Part shown: positions 41,663-50,055 of the stretch, one piece after another
How the letters are laid out: each line of letters opens with the position of its first letter
Numbering within the stretch: the first letter of the stretch is position 1
Assembly (NCBI RefSeq): GCF_900116195.1
Contig: NZ_FOZW01000001.1
Location: forward strand, 620,001-684,000
DNA: 64,000 nt
Source: Alloyangia pacifica
GTDB lineage: Bacteria > Pseudomonadota > Alphaproteobacteria > Rhodobacterales > Rhodobacteraceae
Direction of reading: 5' to 3'
Notes under the pieces: generated by a model
What the model was told of the DNA's origin: nothing
What the model saw: only the letters and a program-made list of their open reading frames with translations
Databases searched by the model: none
Program-made: the position numbers and the translations under genes

Positions 41663-42778
41663 TCAAGCCGCCGAACGGAGCCGCTCACGCGCACGTGCCA
41701 GCCACAGCAGCATCATCGCCAGCGGCCCGGCATTCACCTCACCGCTTTCGACCAGCGCCATGGCCTCGTCGAAGGGCAGCACGTGGCTGCGGATGTCCTC
41801 GTCCTCGCTGTCGAGCCCGCCCAGCCCGCCGCCGTGATCGCCAAGATCGCAGAGCCCCAGGAAGCAGTGGAAGAACTCGCTGGTGTAGCCGGGCGAGGCA
41901 TAGACCTTCACCATGGGCTCGAGGGTGGTCAGGTGCAGCCCGGCCTCCTCGACCGCCTCCCGGCGGGCACAGGCCTCGGGGCTCTCGCCCGCATCTACCA
42001 GCCCGGCCACCGGCTCGAGCACCCAAGGGTGGCGGTCCTCGCGCAGGATGGGGCCGTAGCGCATCTGTTCGATGAGCAGCACAAGGTCGCGCTCGGGGTC
42101 ATAGGGCAATACCAGGGCCGCGTCGTAGGCGCAGAAGCCCTCACGCTTGATCACCTCTGACATGGTGCCATCGAAACGTTCGTGCTGCAGCGTGAAATCG
42201 CGCATCCGGAAGAACCCATCGTGCGCCGGGCGTTCCTCGAGAATCCGCACCGCCTCCTGGCGCGTGCGGTCCGAGCGCAGCGCGCAAGGCGTCTCACGGG
42301 CCGCGAGCTGCCGCGACCAGGCCCGCGCCGCCAGATAGGGCCGAATCTGCCGAACCACCTCGGCGGGACGCCGGCCATGGCCACGCATGATTTCCCGGGC
42401 GATCTCGCAGCCCAACTCCGCGCCTTCGGCCATCCACGCAGAGGCATCCCAGCGCGCGCCTTCGGCGGCGGCGTCGATCCGGGCCCGCACCGGCGCAGCC
42501 TCTCCCGGCAGCGCAACCTGCGAGAACTCCTCGGGCCGCCATCCGGCGAAATAGCACAGTCGCTCGACATCGGACTCGCTGGCCTCGAGGAGCAGGCCCA
42601 TCGCCTCTTCCGATGGCGCCGGGCGCAATGCGGTCAGCCGGTCCGCCCCGCCTTCGGGATCGAGTACCACATGCCCCGGTAGACGCGCCGGCACCGCGCT
42701 GACCCGGTGGCCCAGCACCACCTCCAGCAGCGCGGAATGCGACAGCGTGCCGGACAGGAAAACCTTCATGGGACTCAT
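41663..42778 (-). CDS. trgB: TrgB-like fusion: gamma-glutamylcyclotransferase-fold domain plus NUDIX hydrolase
   Basis: 371 aa. The N-terminal half (about 1-105) begins KVFLSGTLSHSALLEVVLG, an AIG2/GGCT-like start, and the middle is helical. The C-terminal half (about 210-365) is a NUDIX domain with a complete box GLVDAGESPEACARREAVEEAG. The NUDIX part resembles ADP-ribose pyrophosphatases. The name follows the trgA-trgB-cysK order known from Rhodobacter tellurite resistance. Its ATG overlaps the trgA stop by four bases. Confidence 0.85.
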   Translation of the reverse strand: MSPMKVFLSGTLSHSALLEVVLGHRVSAVPARLPGHVVLDPEGGADRLTALRPAPSEEAMGLLLEASESDVERLCYFAGWRPEEFSQVALPGEAAPVRARIDAAAEGARWDASAWMAEGAELGCEIAREIMRGHGRRPAEVVRQIRPYLAARAWSRQLAARETPCALRSDRTRQEAVRILEERPAHDGFFRMRDFTLQHERFDGTMSEVIKREGFCAYDAALVLPYDPERDLVLLIEQMRYGPILREDRHPWVLEPVAGLVDAGESPEACARREAVEEAGLHLTTLEPMVKVYASPGYTSEFFHCFLGLCDLGDHGGGLGGLDSEDEDIRSHVLPFDEAMALVESGEVNAGPLAMMLLWLARARERLRSAA

Positions 42779-43218
42779 CTCCAGTTGCGCGACACCACCT
42801 CCGCCAACATGCCGGACAGCACCGCTCCGACCACCATCAGGCCGATGAACCCTCCGTCGAGCAGATGCGCGCCGAAATCAAGGAAGAGTTGGAAAACTGC
42901 GATCACCGCCTCCATCGGGCTGCCGTAGCGGTGACGGAGCGCCAGACGAAGCATCTCGTTGATCGCCTGAGCCGTCACCCCCCAGAACACCAGCGCGGCC
43001 GTGGCGGTGATCCCGGCGGAGATGCCATTCGCCATGCCGCGGCCGACCCGCGAGCCGAGGATTCGCCATCCGGCCACCAGTCCGAGAACAATGTTTACCC
43101 ACAGGAAATAGCCGAACACCGTGGTGTCCGGCATGATCGACGTCATGATGTACCGCGACCCGATCAGGGCAAGTCCGGCGAGGCAGAGGGCAGCCACGAG
43201 GCGCGCAGCGGTGGTCAT
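42775..43218 (-). CDS. trgA: TrgA family membrane protein
   Basis: 147 aa, four hydrophobic helices (LVAALCLAGLALIGSRYIM, VFGYFLWVNIVLGLVAGWRIL, ITATAALVFWGVTAQAI, GGFIGLMVVGAVLSGMLA). TrgA is the membrane partner of TrgB in tellurite resistance of Rhodobacter. The MTTAARLVAA start is close to the family's. It is the first gene of the unit running to alaX, with its promoter probably in 43219-43376. Confidence 0.87.
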   Translation of the reverse strand: MTTAARLVAALCLAGLALIGSRYIMTSIMPDTTVFGYFLWVNIVLGLVAGWRILGSRVGRGMANGISAGITATAALVFWGVTAQAINEMLRLALRHRYGSPMEAVIAVFQLFLDFGAHLLDGGFIGLMVVGAVLSGMLAEVVSRNWR

Positions 43219-43376
43219 CAGGTTCCTCCCCGAACACTAACCAACTGTTAACCGCCAGCTAACGTCGCCCGCGAACCGGATGCAAGGTGCCGAAGACACA
43301 AGCGGCGGCAACGTCATTGCGATGCATCAGTCTGGCCAGAAAGCGCCGCGCAAGGCGGCGTTACGCTGCCCGCGGC

Positions 43377-44798
43377 TCAGAAATCCCGGTCCTCATAGGC
43401 GGCAAGCGCAGCCTCGCGCCCCTCCTTGGCCGAAACAACCGGCTCCGGGTAGGGCTCCGAGCGCACCAATCCCCAGCTGCGCGGCACCGCGTCGAAATAG
43501 TCGAGCGCCGTCTGCGGCGGCCGCGCCTGCCCCTCGGCGATCCACTTGCGCCGGTAGGCCCCCTTGGGGTCGAACTTCTCGGCCTGGGTCTCGGGGTTGA
43601 AGACGCGGAAATAGGGCGCGGCATCGGGGCCGCAGCCGGCCACCCACTGCCAACCCATGGCATTGGCCGCCGGGTCCCAGTCCACGAGGCAATCGTCGAA
43701 CCAGGCCTGCCCGATGCGCCAATGCACCATCAGGTGCTTGGTCAGGTAGCTCGCGACGATCATCCGGGCGCGGTTGTGCATGTAGCCCGTGACATACATC
43801 TCGCGCAGCGCCGCATCGACGACCTCCATACCGGTCCGCGCCTGCTCCCAGAGCCGCACCTCGCGCAGGCGGCGGTCCTCCTTCCAGGGAAAAGCGCGCC
43901 ATTCCTCGCGCCAGTTGTCCTCGAGGATATGCGGTGTGTGCCACATGAGGTGATAGGCAAACTCGCGCCACGCCAGCTCGGCAAGGAACTTCCCGGCGCC
44001 CTTCTTGCCCTCGGCCTGCGCCCGCAGCCCGGCGTGCCAACAGCGCGCCGGGCTGATCTCGCCGAGGCTGAGGTATTCCGACATCCGAGATGTCCCCGCC
44101 ACGTCGAGCCGGTCGCGCATCTCGCCGTAATCCGCCACGCCATCGCGCATGAAGGTGCCGAGCCGCGCCTGCGCCGCCGCCTCGCCCGCCGAGACGTGCC
44201 TTGCCAGGACCTCCGCGCCGCGGTTCATCGCCGCGCCGAGCGCCCAGTCCTCGAGTGCCGCGCTCTCCGGCCACTGCCCTGGCGCCCGGATATCCGACGG
44301 GGCGGCGACCGGCTCGGGCACCTCGCGGTCCTTCACCGCGCGCCAGAACGGGCTGTAGACCTTGTAGTAGGCGCCCTGCTTGGTCTCCACGCTCCAGGGC
44401 TCGAACAGCAGGTGCCCGGCGAAGCTCTCCGCCTCGATCCCCGCCTGCTTCAGGCGTGACTTCACCTCGGTGTCCCGTTCGACCGAGGCCGGATCGTAGG
44501 CGCGCTGCCAGTAGACAGCGCCGGCACCGGTCTGCCGCACCAGCTCGGGGATCACCTCCTGAGCCGGGCCTGCCCGCAGGATCAGCCGTGCGCCCTTCTC
44601 CTCCAGCGCCTCGATGAAGGTCGCCAGCCCGCGCTCCAGTCGCCATTTCGGCGCCGCCCCCAGTGCGTCCACCGTGTGATCGCGCAGGAACACCGGGATC
44701 ACCGGGCCGCCCCGCGCCACCGCCGCCGTGAGCGCCGCGTGGTCCGACAGCCGCAGGTCACGCCGGACCCAGACGATGGTGGGGGTTTGATCACTCAT
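43377..44798 (-). CDS. phrB: Deoxyribodipyrimidine photolyase
   Basis: 473 aa class I photolyase. The N-terminal antenna domain starts IVWVRRDLRLSDHAALTAA. The FAD domain shows FLAELAWREFAYHLMWHTP, TGMEVVDAALREMYVTGYMHNRARMIVASYL and DWDPAANAMGWQWVAGCGPDAAPYFRVFNP, with the tryptophans of the electron-transfer chain in place. It repairs UV-induced cyclobutane pyrimidine dimers using light. MSDQTPTIVW is chosen over an ATG 36 bases earlier. Confidence 0.95.
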   Translation of the reverse strand: MSDQTPTIVWVRRDLRLSDHAALTAAVARGGPVIPVFLRDHTVDALGAAPKWRLERGLATFIEALEEKGARLILRAGPAQEVIPELVRQTGAGAVYWQRAYDPASVERDTEVKSRLKQAGIEAESFAGHLLFEPWSVETKQGAYYKVYSPFWRAVKDREVPEPVAAPSDIRAPGQWPESAALEDWALGAAMNRGAEVLARHVSAGEAAAQARLGTFMRDGVADYGEMRDRLDVAGTSRMSEYLSLGEISPARCWHAGLRAQAEGKKGAGKFLAELAWREFAYHLMWHTPHILEDNWREEWRAFPWKEDRRLREVRLWEQARTGMEVVDAALREMYVTGYMHNRARMIVASYLTKHLMVHWRIGQAWFDDCLVDWDPAANAMGWQWVAGCGPDAAPYFRVFNPETQAEKFDPKGAYRRKWIAEGQARPPQTALDYFDAVPRSWGLVRSEPYPEPVVSAKEGREAALAAYEDRDF

Positions 44799-44853
44799 AA
44801 GGCATCTCCTGTCTGCCACACCGATCTGATGCACGACTCGCCCGGATCAAGCA

Positions 44854-44953
44854 GCTTCTTCTTTCCAAAAATACGCGCGCGCCGCGCCCCACGCGGAGCA
44901 CGGCGCGGGCAGAGGCGCACCCCTGCCCTTCATCGTTCCTGAAATACGCAGCC
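44854..44953 (+). repeat. Dispersed intergenic repeat, copy D (degenerate)
   Basis: The head GCTTCTTCTTTCCAAAAATACGC-type sequence is followed by CG-rich imperfect hairpins (GCGCGCCGCGC, CGCGGAGCACGGCGCG). A second short head, TTCCTGAAATACGC, lies near 44936-44949. It fills most of the photolyase promoter region. Confidence 0.65.
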
Positions 44954-45016
44954 CAACGCCCAGCGGATCACACACATCAGATCCCGCCTGAGGCTCACAA
45001 GCCGGTTCCCGCGCGG

Positions 45017-46216
45017 TCAGAGGACCGCGTCGAGCGCTTCCAGCAGCCGGTTTACCTCGGCCTCGGATGTGTAATGGGTGAACGACAGCCGCAGCACGCC
45101 CTTCTTCGGATCGACGCCCTGCGCCTGCAACGCCCGCACCGCGTAGAAATCGCCGCCGCCCGCCATGATCCCATGCTCGGCCAGCGCAACCGCCAGCTCG
45201 AGCCCGGGCCGGGCGTGTTCGACCGCGATGGTCGGCGCACGTCGCTCGGCATCGGCGGTGCCCAGCAACCGCACCGAGTTGCGCGCGGCGAGATAGTCCA
45301 GAAGCGGCTTGGTCAGCGCCACCTCCTGCGCCCGCATCAGCGCCGCGACGCCGCGCGCGTCCACCCCGTGGTGCGCTGCCTGCGCGTCGATGTAGTCGGC
45401 CATGCCGGCGCAGGCAGCGACCTGCGCATGGTCCGGCCCTGCCGGGGTGAAGCGCTTGTAGAGCGTCTCGCCGTTGAAGTAGTGCCCCTGGTTCGGCAGC
45501 GTCTCACCGAGCGCGCGGCGAATGACCATCAGCCCCTGGTGCGGCCCGTAGGTCTTGTAGGCGGAGAAGAGGTAGATGTCGGCCCCCAGCGCCTCCACGT
45601 CCGGAAACCCGTGCGGCGCGTAGCTCACCCCGTCGACGCAGGCAAAGGCACCCGCGGCGTGGATCATGGCGCAGATCTCCGCCACCGGGTTGATCTCGCC
45701 CACCACGTTCGAGCAATGCGGGAAGCACACCAGCCGCACCTTCTCGTCGAGCAGTTCTGCCAGCGCGGCGGTGTCGAGATGCCCGGTCTCGGGGTCCATG
45801 CGCCATTCGCGCACCTCGATCCCCTCGTCCGCCAGCCGCCGCCAGGGGCCGGAGTTGGCCTCGTGGTCCTGGTCGGTGACGACGATGGCGTCTCCGGGCT
45901 TCAGGACCTGCCGGAAGGCATTGGCCAGCACGAAGGTATTGGCACTGGTCGAGGGGCCAAAGCTGAGTTCGTCGGTCTCCACCCCCAGCAGCGCCGCCAT
46001 GCGTGACCGCGCCTCGTCCATCTCGGCACCGCCGTCACGGGCGGGCGCATAGGGACCGTAGGGTTGCATCTTGCGCGCGTGGTAGAAACGCGTCAGCCGG
46101 TCGATCACCGGCCCGCAGGTGTAGGACCCCCCGGCGTTTTCGAAAAAGGCCAACCCTTGCAGCGAGGGCTCGGCGAAGGCGGGAAACTGGCTGCGGGTGT
46201 ACTCGATATCCAGCAT
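45017..46216 (-). CDS. Cysteine desulfurase-like class V aminotransferase
   Basis: 399 aa PLP enzyme. FFENAGGSYTCGPVIDRL, GPSTSANTFVLANAF, the Asp of ACVDGVSYAPH and the PLP lysine context LFSAYKTYGPHQGLM are in order. It resembles the SufS/CsdA-like group, but the active-site cysteine loop cannot be assigned from sequence alone, so kynureninase-like or selenocysteine-lyase-like activity is possible. The start MLDIEYTRSQFPAF fits family starts. Monocistronic and convergent with nothing obvious. Confidence 0.86.
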   Translation of the reverse strand: MLDIEYTRSQFPAFAEPSLQGLAFFENAGGSYTCGPVIDRLTRFYHARKMQPYGPYAPARDGGAEMDEARSRMAALLGVETDELSFGPSTSANTFVLANAFRQVLKPGDAIVVTDQDHEANSGPWRRLADEGIEVREWRMDPETGHLDTAALAELLDEKVRLVCFPHCSNVVGEINPVAEICAMIHAAGAFACVDGVSYAPHGFPDVEALGADIYLFSAYKTYGPHQGLMVIRRALGETLPNQGHYFNGETLYKRFTPAGPDHAQVAACAGMADYIDAQAAHHGVDARGVAALMRAQEVALTKPLLDYLAARNSVRLLGTADAERRAPTIAVEHARPGLELAVALAEHGIMAGGGDFYAVRALQAQGVDPKKGVLRLSFTHYTSEAEVNRLLEALDAVL

Positions 46217-46374
46217 TGAAGGCTCCTTGAAGTTCCGGCGCAGAAAAGCGCCGCCGCAAGGTGGGGTCAAGGCCAGCCGGCTTGCGCGAACGCGCAGCCC
46301 GTCCTAGACCTGAACCAGCACCGCGGGCGTTCTGCGGAAGCTATGGAGCGTGGATGTCAGAGCTTGTCTGATCA

Positions 46375-46412
46375 GGTTCCAGCACCGGTCTGCATGACCG
46401 GGTGCCGGAACC
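46375..46412 (+). promoter_or_regulatory. Strong hairpin upstream of the yjhX-like gene
   Basis: GGTTCC at 46375 pairs with GGAACC at 46407-46412, then GCACC pairs with GGTGC around an A-C mismatch. GGTC/GACC closes a TGCAT loop, with one bulged G. A second smaller stem (CGGCCTCC/GGGGGCCG) follows at about 46431-46450. It lies 86 bases before the ATG of the YjhX-like gene. It may be an attenuator or a structured leader. I do not recognise it as a known riboswitch. Confidence 0.5.
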
Positions 46413-46497
46413 GCTGAAAACCCCGATGAACCGGCCTCCAAGAGGGGGCCGTTCTGGCGTGCTCGTCACGCCTGTGTTTTCACATCAGGCAATATCC

Positions 46498-46755
46498 ATG
46501 AACATATCGAAACCCGAACACCGGGTTCTGCACGTGCTCGCACAGGGCGGGCGCATCTCGCACCTGCGCGAGGGCGGCAGGATCACCGAGGTGACCTGCA
46601 TCACCCGGGATGGCATGATCCTCGTGAACTGCTCGCTCGAGCTGTTCCTGCGCCTCAGGCGCAAGCGGCTGATCGCCTCGAGCGCCGGCAGCGCCTATCG
46701 TATCTCCGAGCGCGGGCGGCGACTGGTCGCGGCCCGCCCCGACAACCGCATGTGA
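46498..46755 (+). CDS. YjhX-like (UPF0386) protein, possible toxin
   Basis: 85 aa from MNISKPEHRVLHVLAQGGRISHLREGG, the standard start of the UPF0386 family. The E. coli member YjhX is reported as a toxin acting on topoisomerase I. CITRDGMILVNCSLELFLRLRRKRLIASSAG and the C-terminal RISERGRRLVAARPDNR match the family. Ten bases downstream is an acetyltransferase gene, as in the E. coli yjhX-yjhQ pair. Toxicity in this host is inferred only. Confidence 0.85.
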   Translation: MNISKPEHRVLHVLAQGGRISHLREGGRITEVTCITRDGMILVNCSLELFLRLRRKRLIASSAGSAYRISERGRRLVAARPDNRM

Positions 46756-46765
46756 GGAGGAGCCC

Positions 46766-47266
46766 ATGCACATCAGAACCGAAGGACCCGAGGAAGCCGC
46801 GGCGATCTCGGCGCTGACCACCCGCGCCTTCGACAGCGCCGAACATGCCGATGGCACCGAGGCCCAGATCGTCGAGCGACTTCGCGCTGCGGGCGCGCTG
46901 ACCGTCTCACTGGTCGCCGAGGAGGACGGGCAGTTGCTCGGCCACGTGGCGGTCTCGCCGGTCGAGATTGGCGGTCATCACGGCTGGCATGGTCTCGGGC
47001 CGATCTCGGTCGCGCCCGAGCGGCAGCGGGCGGGCATCGGCACCGCGCTTATGCGCGCGGCGCTGACCGAGCTGCGCGCCGCCCATTGCAACGGCGTGGT
47101 GCTCGTCGGCAACCCGGCGTTCTACGGGCATTTCGGCTTCCGCCAGGCGCCGAAACTGCTGCTCGACGGCATCCCGCCCGAGGTGATCCTCGCCCTGCCC
47201 TTCGGCACCGATCTGCCCGAGGGCGCGCTGCGGTTCCACCCGGCCTTCGGGCTGGAAGAGGTGTGA
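46766..47266 (+). CDS. GNAT-family N-acetyltransferase, possible YjhX partner
   Basis: 166 aa YhbS-like acetyltransferase. Motif A is LGPISVAPERQRAGIGTALMRAAL and VVLVGNPAFYGHFGFRQAPK is the characteristic C-terminal block. It has AGGAGGAG as ribosome binding site and is in one unit with the yjhX-like gene. In E. coli the partner YjhQ is also an acetyltransferase. An antitoxin role is inferred from that arrangement. Confidence 0.87.
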   Translation: MHIRTEGPEEAAAISALTTRAFDSAEHADGTEAQIVERLRAAGALTVSLVAEEDGQLLGHVAVSPVEIGGHHGWHGLGPISVAPERQRAGIGTALMRAALTELRAAHCNGVVLVGNPAFYGHFGFRQAPKLLLDGIPPEVILALPFGTDLPEGALRFHPAFGLEEV

Positions 47267-47286
47267 CCCTTCGGACCATACAAAAA

Positions 47287-47310
47287 GCGCGGGCCCCGAG
47301 GGGCCCGCGC
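47287..47310. terminator. Bidirectional terminator
   Basis: GCGCGGGCCCC (47287-47297) and GGGGCCCGCGC (47300-47310) form an 11-base stem preceded by AAAAA, so the minus-strand BCCT gene ends with a T-run after the stem. It also lies just after the plus-strand acetyltransferase. Confidence 0.8.
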
Positions 47311-47332
47311 CTTGATCACGCAGTGCGCCGTT

Positions 47333-48985
47333 TCAGAGCCGGCGCTCGGCCTGCAGGCCGCGCCAGATGGCGATGCACATCACCAGAAGCACCAGCGTGA
47401 ACGGCAGGCCGGTCGAAATCACCATCGACTGCAGCGACGACAGGCCGCCCGCCGAAAGCAGCAGCACGATCGCCACCGCGCCCTCGAAACAGGCCCAGAA
47501 TACGCGCTGCGGCACCGGGGCGTCGACCTTGCCGCCGGCGGTGATCGTGTCGATCACGAGGCTGCCGGAGTCCGACGAGGTGACGAAGAACACGATGACC
47601 AGCACCACCGCCAGCACCGAGGTGATCGACGACATCGGCAGACCCTCGAGCATCGCGAAGAGCGACAGCGGCGGGTTGTAGCTGTCGATGACGTTGGCCT
47701 TCACCTGGCTTGTTGCCGGATCGCTCAGCACCTGGTCGATGGCAACGCCGCCGAAGACCGCCATCCACAGCACGCAGACGAGGCTGGGGATGATCAGCAC
47801 GCAGATGACGAACTCGCGCACCGTGCGGCCGCGGCTGACGCGGGCGATGAACATGCCCACGAACGGCGACCAGCTGATCCACCACGCCCAGTAGAACGAG
47901 GTCCAGCCCTGCACGAAGTCGGTGTCCTCGCGGCCCACCGGGTTCGACAGCGGCACGAGGTCTACGAGGTAGTTCCAGAGACCGCTGGCGAAGTCGCTGA
48001 AGATCATCAGCGTCGGGCCGACAAGCAGCACGAAAATCAGCAGAGCCGCGGCCAGAACCATGTTGATCTCGGACAGCACCTTCACGCCGCCGTCGAGGCC
48101 GCGCACCACCGAGACCAGAGCGATCGCGGTAATGAAGGTGATGATCAGCACCTGCATGGTCGCGCCGATCGGCAGACCGAAGACGTGGTTGAGACCGGCG
48201 TTCACCTGCTGCGCGCCGAAGCCGAGCGATGTCGCGAGCCCGAAGAGCGTCGCGAAGACCGCCAGAATGTCGATGATATGGCCCCACCAGCCCCAGACGC
48301 GCTCGCCGAGCAGCGGATAGAAGGCCGAGCGCACGGTCAGCGGCAGGCCCTTGTTGTAGGAGAAGAGCGCCAGCGCCAGCGCCATCACCGCGTAGATCGC
48401 CCAGGGGTGAAGCCCCCAGTGGAAGATCGTCGCCGCAAGCCCCATGGCCTTGGCAGCGTCCACGTTCTCGGGGATCAGGTTGCCGTCCGCATCAAAGGGC
48501 GACGGCACGCCGAGCGGCGAGCTGACCGCCATGTGGTAGACCGGCTCGAGCACGCCGAAGAACATCAGGCCGATGCCCATGCCCGCGGCAAAGAGCATGG
48601 CGAACCAGCCCGCGTATCCGTAATCCGGCGTCGCCTCGGCACCGCCAAGCCGCACCGAGCCGACCGGGGTGACGATCAGCAGCAGGCAGAAGATGACGAA
48701 GATGTTCGCCGCGCCGAGGAAGAACCAGTCGAAGGTCTTCGTGGCGAAGGAGAACAGCCAGCTGAAGATCGAGCCCGCCTGCTCAGGCAGTGCCAGCGTG
48801 TAGAACACGAAGGCGATGACCACGGCCCCGGAGATCGCGAAGACCGGGTTGTGGACGTCGAGGCCGAAGGGGCCGATCTGCGCCTCGAAGTTGTCCTGAC
48901 CGATCTCGTAATCGGTTTCGATGATGTCAGCCGCGCCCTCCGGCGCGGGGATCCCCTGGTCGGTGGACTCTGGTGTGTCGCTCAC
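47333..48985 (-). CDS. BCCT-family transporter (betaine/choline/carnitine type)
   Basis: 550 aa with twelve membrane helices. The glycine-rich AAGMGIGLMFFGVLEP in helix 3 and the aromatic helix 8 segment WTSFYWAWWISWSPFVGMFIARVSRGRT are the BCCT substrate site signatures. It takes up trimethylammonium or dimethylsulfonium compounds such as glycine betaine, choline or DMSP, as osmolyte or carbon source. The exact substrate is not fixed by sequence. It lies 71 bases after the universal stress gene in the same direction. Confidence 0.93.
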   Translation of the reverse strand: MSDTPESTDQGIPAPEGAADIIETDYEIGQDNFEAQIGPFGLDVHNPVFAISGAVVIAFVFYTLALPEQAGSIFSWLFSFATKTFDWFFLGAANIFVIFCLLLIVTPVGSVRLGGAEATPDYGYAGWFAMLFAAGMGIGLMFFGVLEPVYHMAVSSPLGVPSPFDADGNLIPENVDAAKAMGLAATIFHWGLHPWAIYAVMALALALFSYNKGLPLTVRSAFYPLLGERVWGWWGHIIDILAVFATLFGLATSLGFGAQQVNAGLNHVFGLPIGATMQVLIITFITAIALVSVVRGLDGGVKVLSEINMVLAAALLIFVLLVGPTLMIFSDFASGLWNYLVDLVPLSNPVGREDTDFVQGWTSFYWAWWISWSPFVGMFIARVSRGRTVREFVICVLIIPSLVCVLWMAVFGGVAIDQVLSDPATSQVKANVIDSYNPPLSLFAMLEGLPMSSITSVLAVVLVIVFFVTSSDSGSLVIDTITAGGKVDAPVPQRVFWACFEGAVAIVLLLSAGGLSSLQSMVISTGLPFTLVLLVMCIAIWRGLQAERRL

Positions 48986-49056
48986 GCGTGGACCCTCCTT
49001 TGTCTTATTTCAGTACTTGTTCTTGTCTTGTGTCACCGGGCCTTGCGACCGCCGGA

Positions 49057-49470
49057 TCAGCGTACAACCATGACCGAGACCGCCGCGCGCGAGGCGATGG
49101 TGCCGCCGTTGGAGGGCCAGAAGTGGTCCGCGAGTCCGGGGATGTGGCTCGCCATGACGACCAGATCCGCATCCACCTCGGACACCGCCTTGACCAGCGC
49201 CGGATCGAGATCCACGGCCGGATCATGGCTGATGACCGGATGCGACTCGGCCTCTACCCCAGCCGCCAGCCCCTGCGCCTTGGCAAAGGCGGCGAGCTTC
49301 TCGCCATATTCGTGCGGCGTATGCGCGATCGAGGACGGCGTCGACGCCGTGACCCCCACATAGATCAACCGCGCACCGTAGTGCGCGGCAAGATCGCCCG
49401 CCACGTTCAGCGCCTTCGCAAGCCGATCCGCATGTGTCAGATCGACCGGCACCATGATGCGTTTGAACAT
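49057..49470 (-). CDS. Universal stress protein UspA family
   Basis: 137 aa from MFKRIMVPVDLTHAD. The ATP-binding variant motif at the C-terminal is MASHIPGLADHFWPSNGGTIASRAAVSVMVVR. It precedes the BCCT transporter gene in the same direction. Stress proteins of this family often sit with transporter genes as regulators. That pairing is known for the osmolyte transporter TeaABC (TeaD) and is suggested here by position. Confidence 0.9.
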   Translation of the reverse strand: MFKRIMVPVDLTHADRLAKALNVAGDLAAHYGARLIYVGVTASTPSSIAHTPHEYGEKLAAFAKAQGLAAGVEAESHPVISHDPAVDLDPALVKAVSEVDADLVVMASHIPGLADHFWPSNGGTIASRAAVSVMVVR

Positions 49471-49667
49471 GGGTCCCTCCGTCTTTTGCGGCCCGGGCTG
49501 ACCGGGCCTGTATGATTGCTTTTTCGGGAATGAACCCTGGCCGTCGCCAGAGGAACTTCCCTTGTTCGCAGACGCCATCTACGCGGATGCCTCCGCGCAC
49601 TTCAGCCTCGACTGCACTGCGTCAGCCGCCGCGCGAGGGCCGCCGGAAGACGATGACACGCGATGAG
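49471..49667. other. Intergenic region upstream of the stress protein
   Basis: About 200 bases with no supported gene. It contains AT-rich stretches and AGGTAAAGGTGAC near 49685 at its edge, and presumably the minus-strand promoter of the stress protein and transporter. Confidence 0.4.
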
Positions 49668-49820
49668 CTAGCGCACGTTCCCGTGAGGTAAAGGTGACAA
49701 ACCGCAGAAAATGCAAAAAACTTGCAACGCCTGCGGGGAGAGCGAGGCGAGCGCGTCGCACATGGTCTCGTTCTGCCAACGATTGTAGCGCGCGAGGCGC
49801 ATCACGTCTCCCGGGCTCAT
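49668..49820 (-). pseudogene. Remnant of a DinB-like gene, N-terminal fragment
   Basis: From ATG 49820 (preceded by GGAGGGG) the frame reads MSPGDVMRLARYNRWQNETM and continues CDALASLSPQ, the typical beginning of DinB-superfamily proteins (about 28 residues), then turns to unrelated sequence and stops. The rest of a 150-170 aa DinB gene is missing. It sits just outside the tRNA and prophage edge, so it may have been cut by an integration or deletion. Two tandem 15-base copies of CCCTCCACCCGCAC[TA] lie upstream (49858-49887). Confidence 0.45.
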
Positions 49821-50055
49821 CGCCAGCTCCCCTCCGATCAGGCACACGCCCTGCGGGCCCTCCACCCGCACTCCCTCCACCCGCACAAAAGTCTGATAAG
49901 ACACATCGGGCAAGTGCCGCTCCGGCCCTGCTGCACGGGCCAAGCTGGAGCGCCGCCTTGCGCAAGACTTCGAAGACACGCCCCGCTTCGGGAGCCACGG
50001 CAGGCCACGAGGCCACTTGACCGCCCCAACCGGGATGCTACTCAGGCGGAACGGT

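Noticed and set aside
49579-50016. A 145-codon minus-strand frame near the tRNA
   Set aside because: Arg/Ala/Gly-rich without domain pattern and overlapping the DinB-like fragment in another frame. The DinB match is the better explanation.
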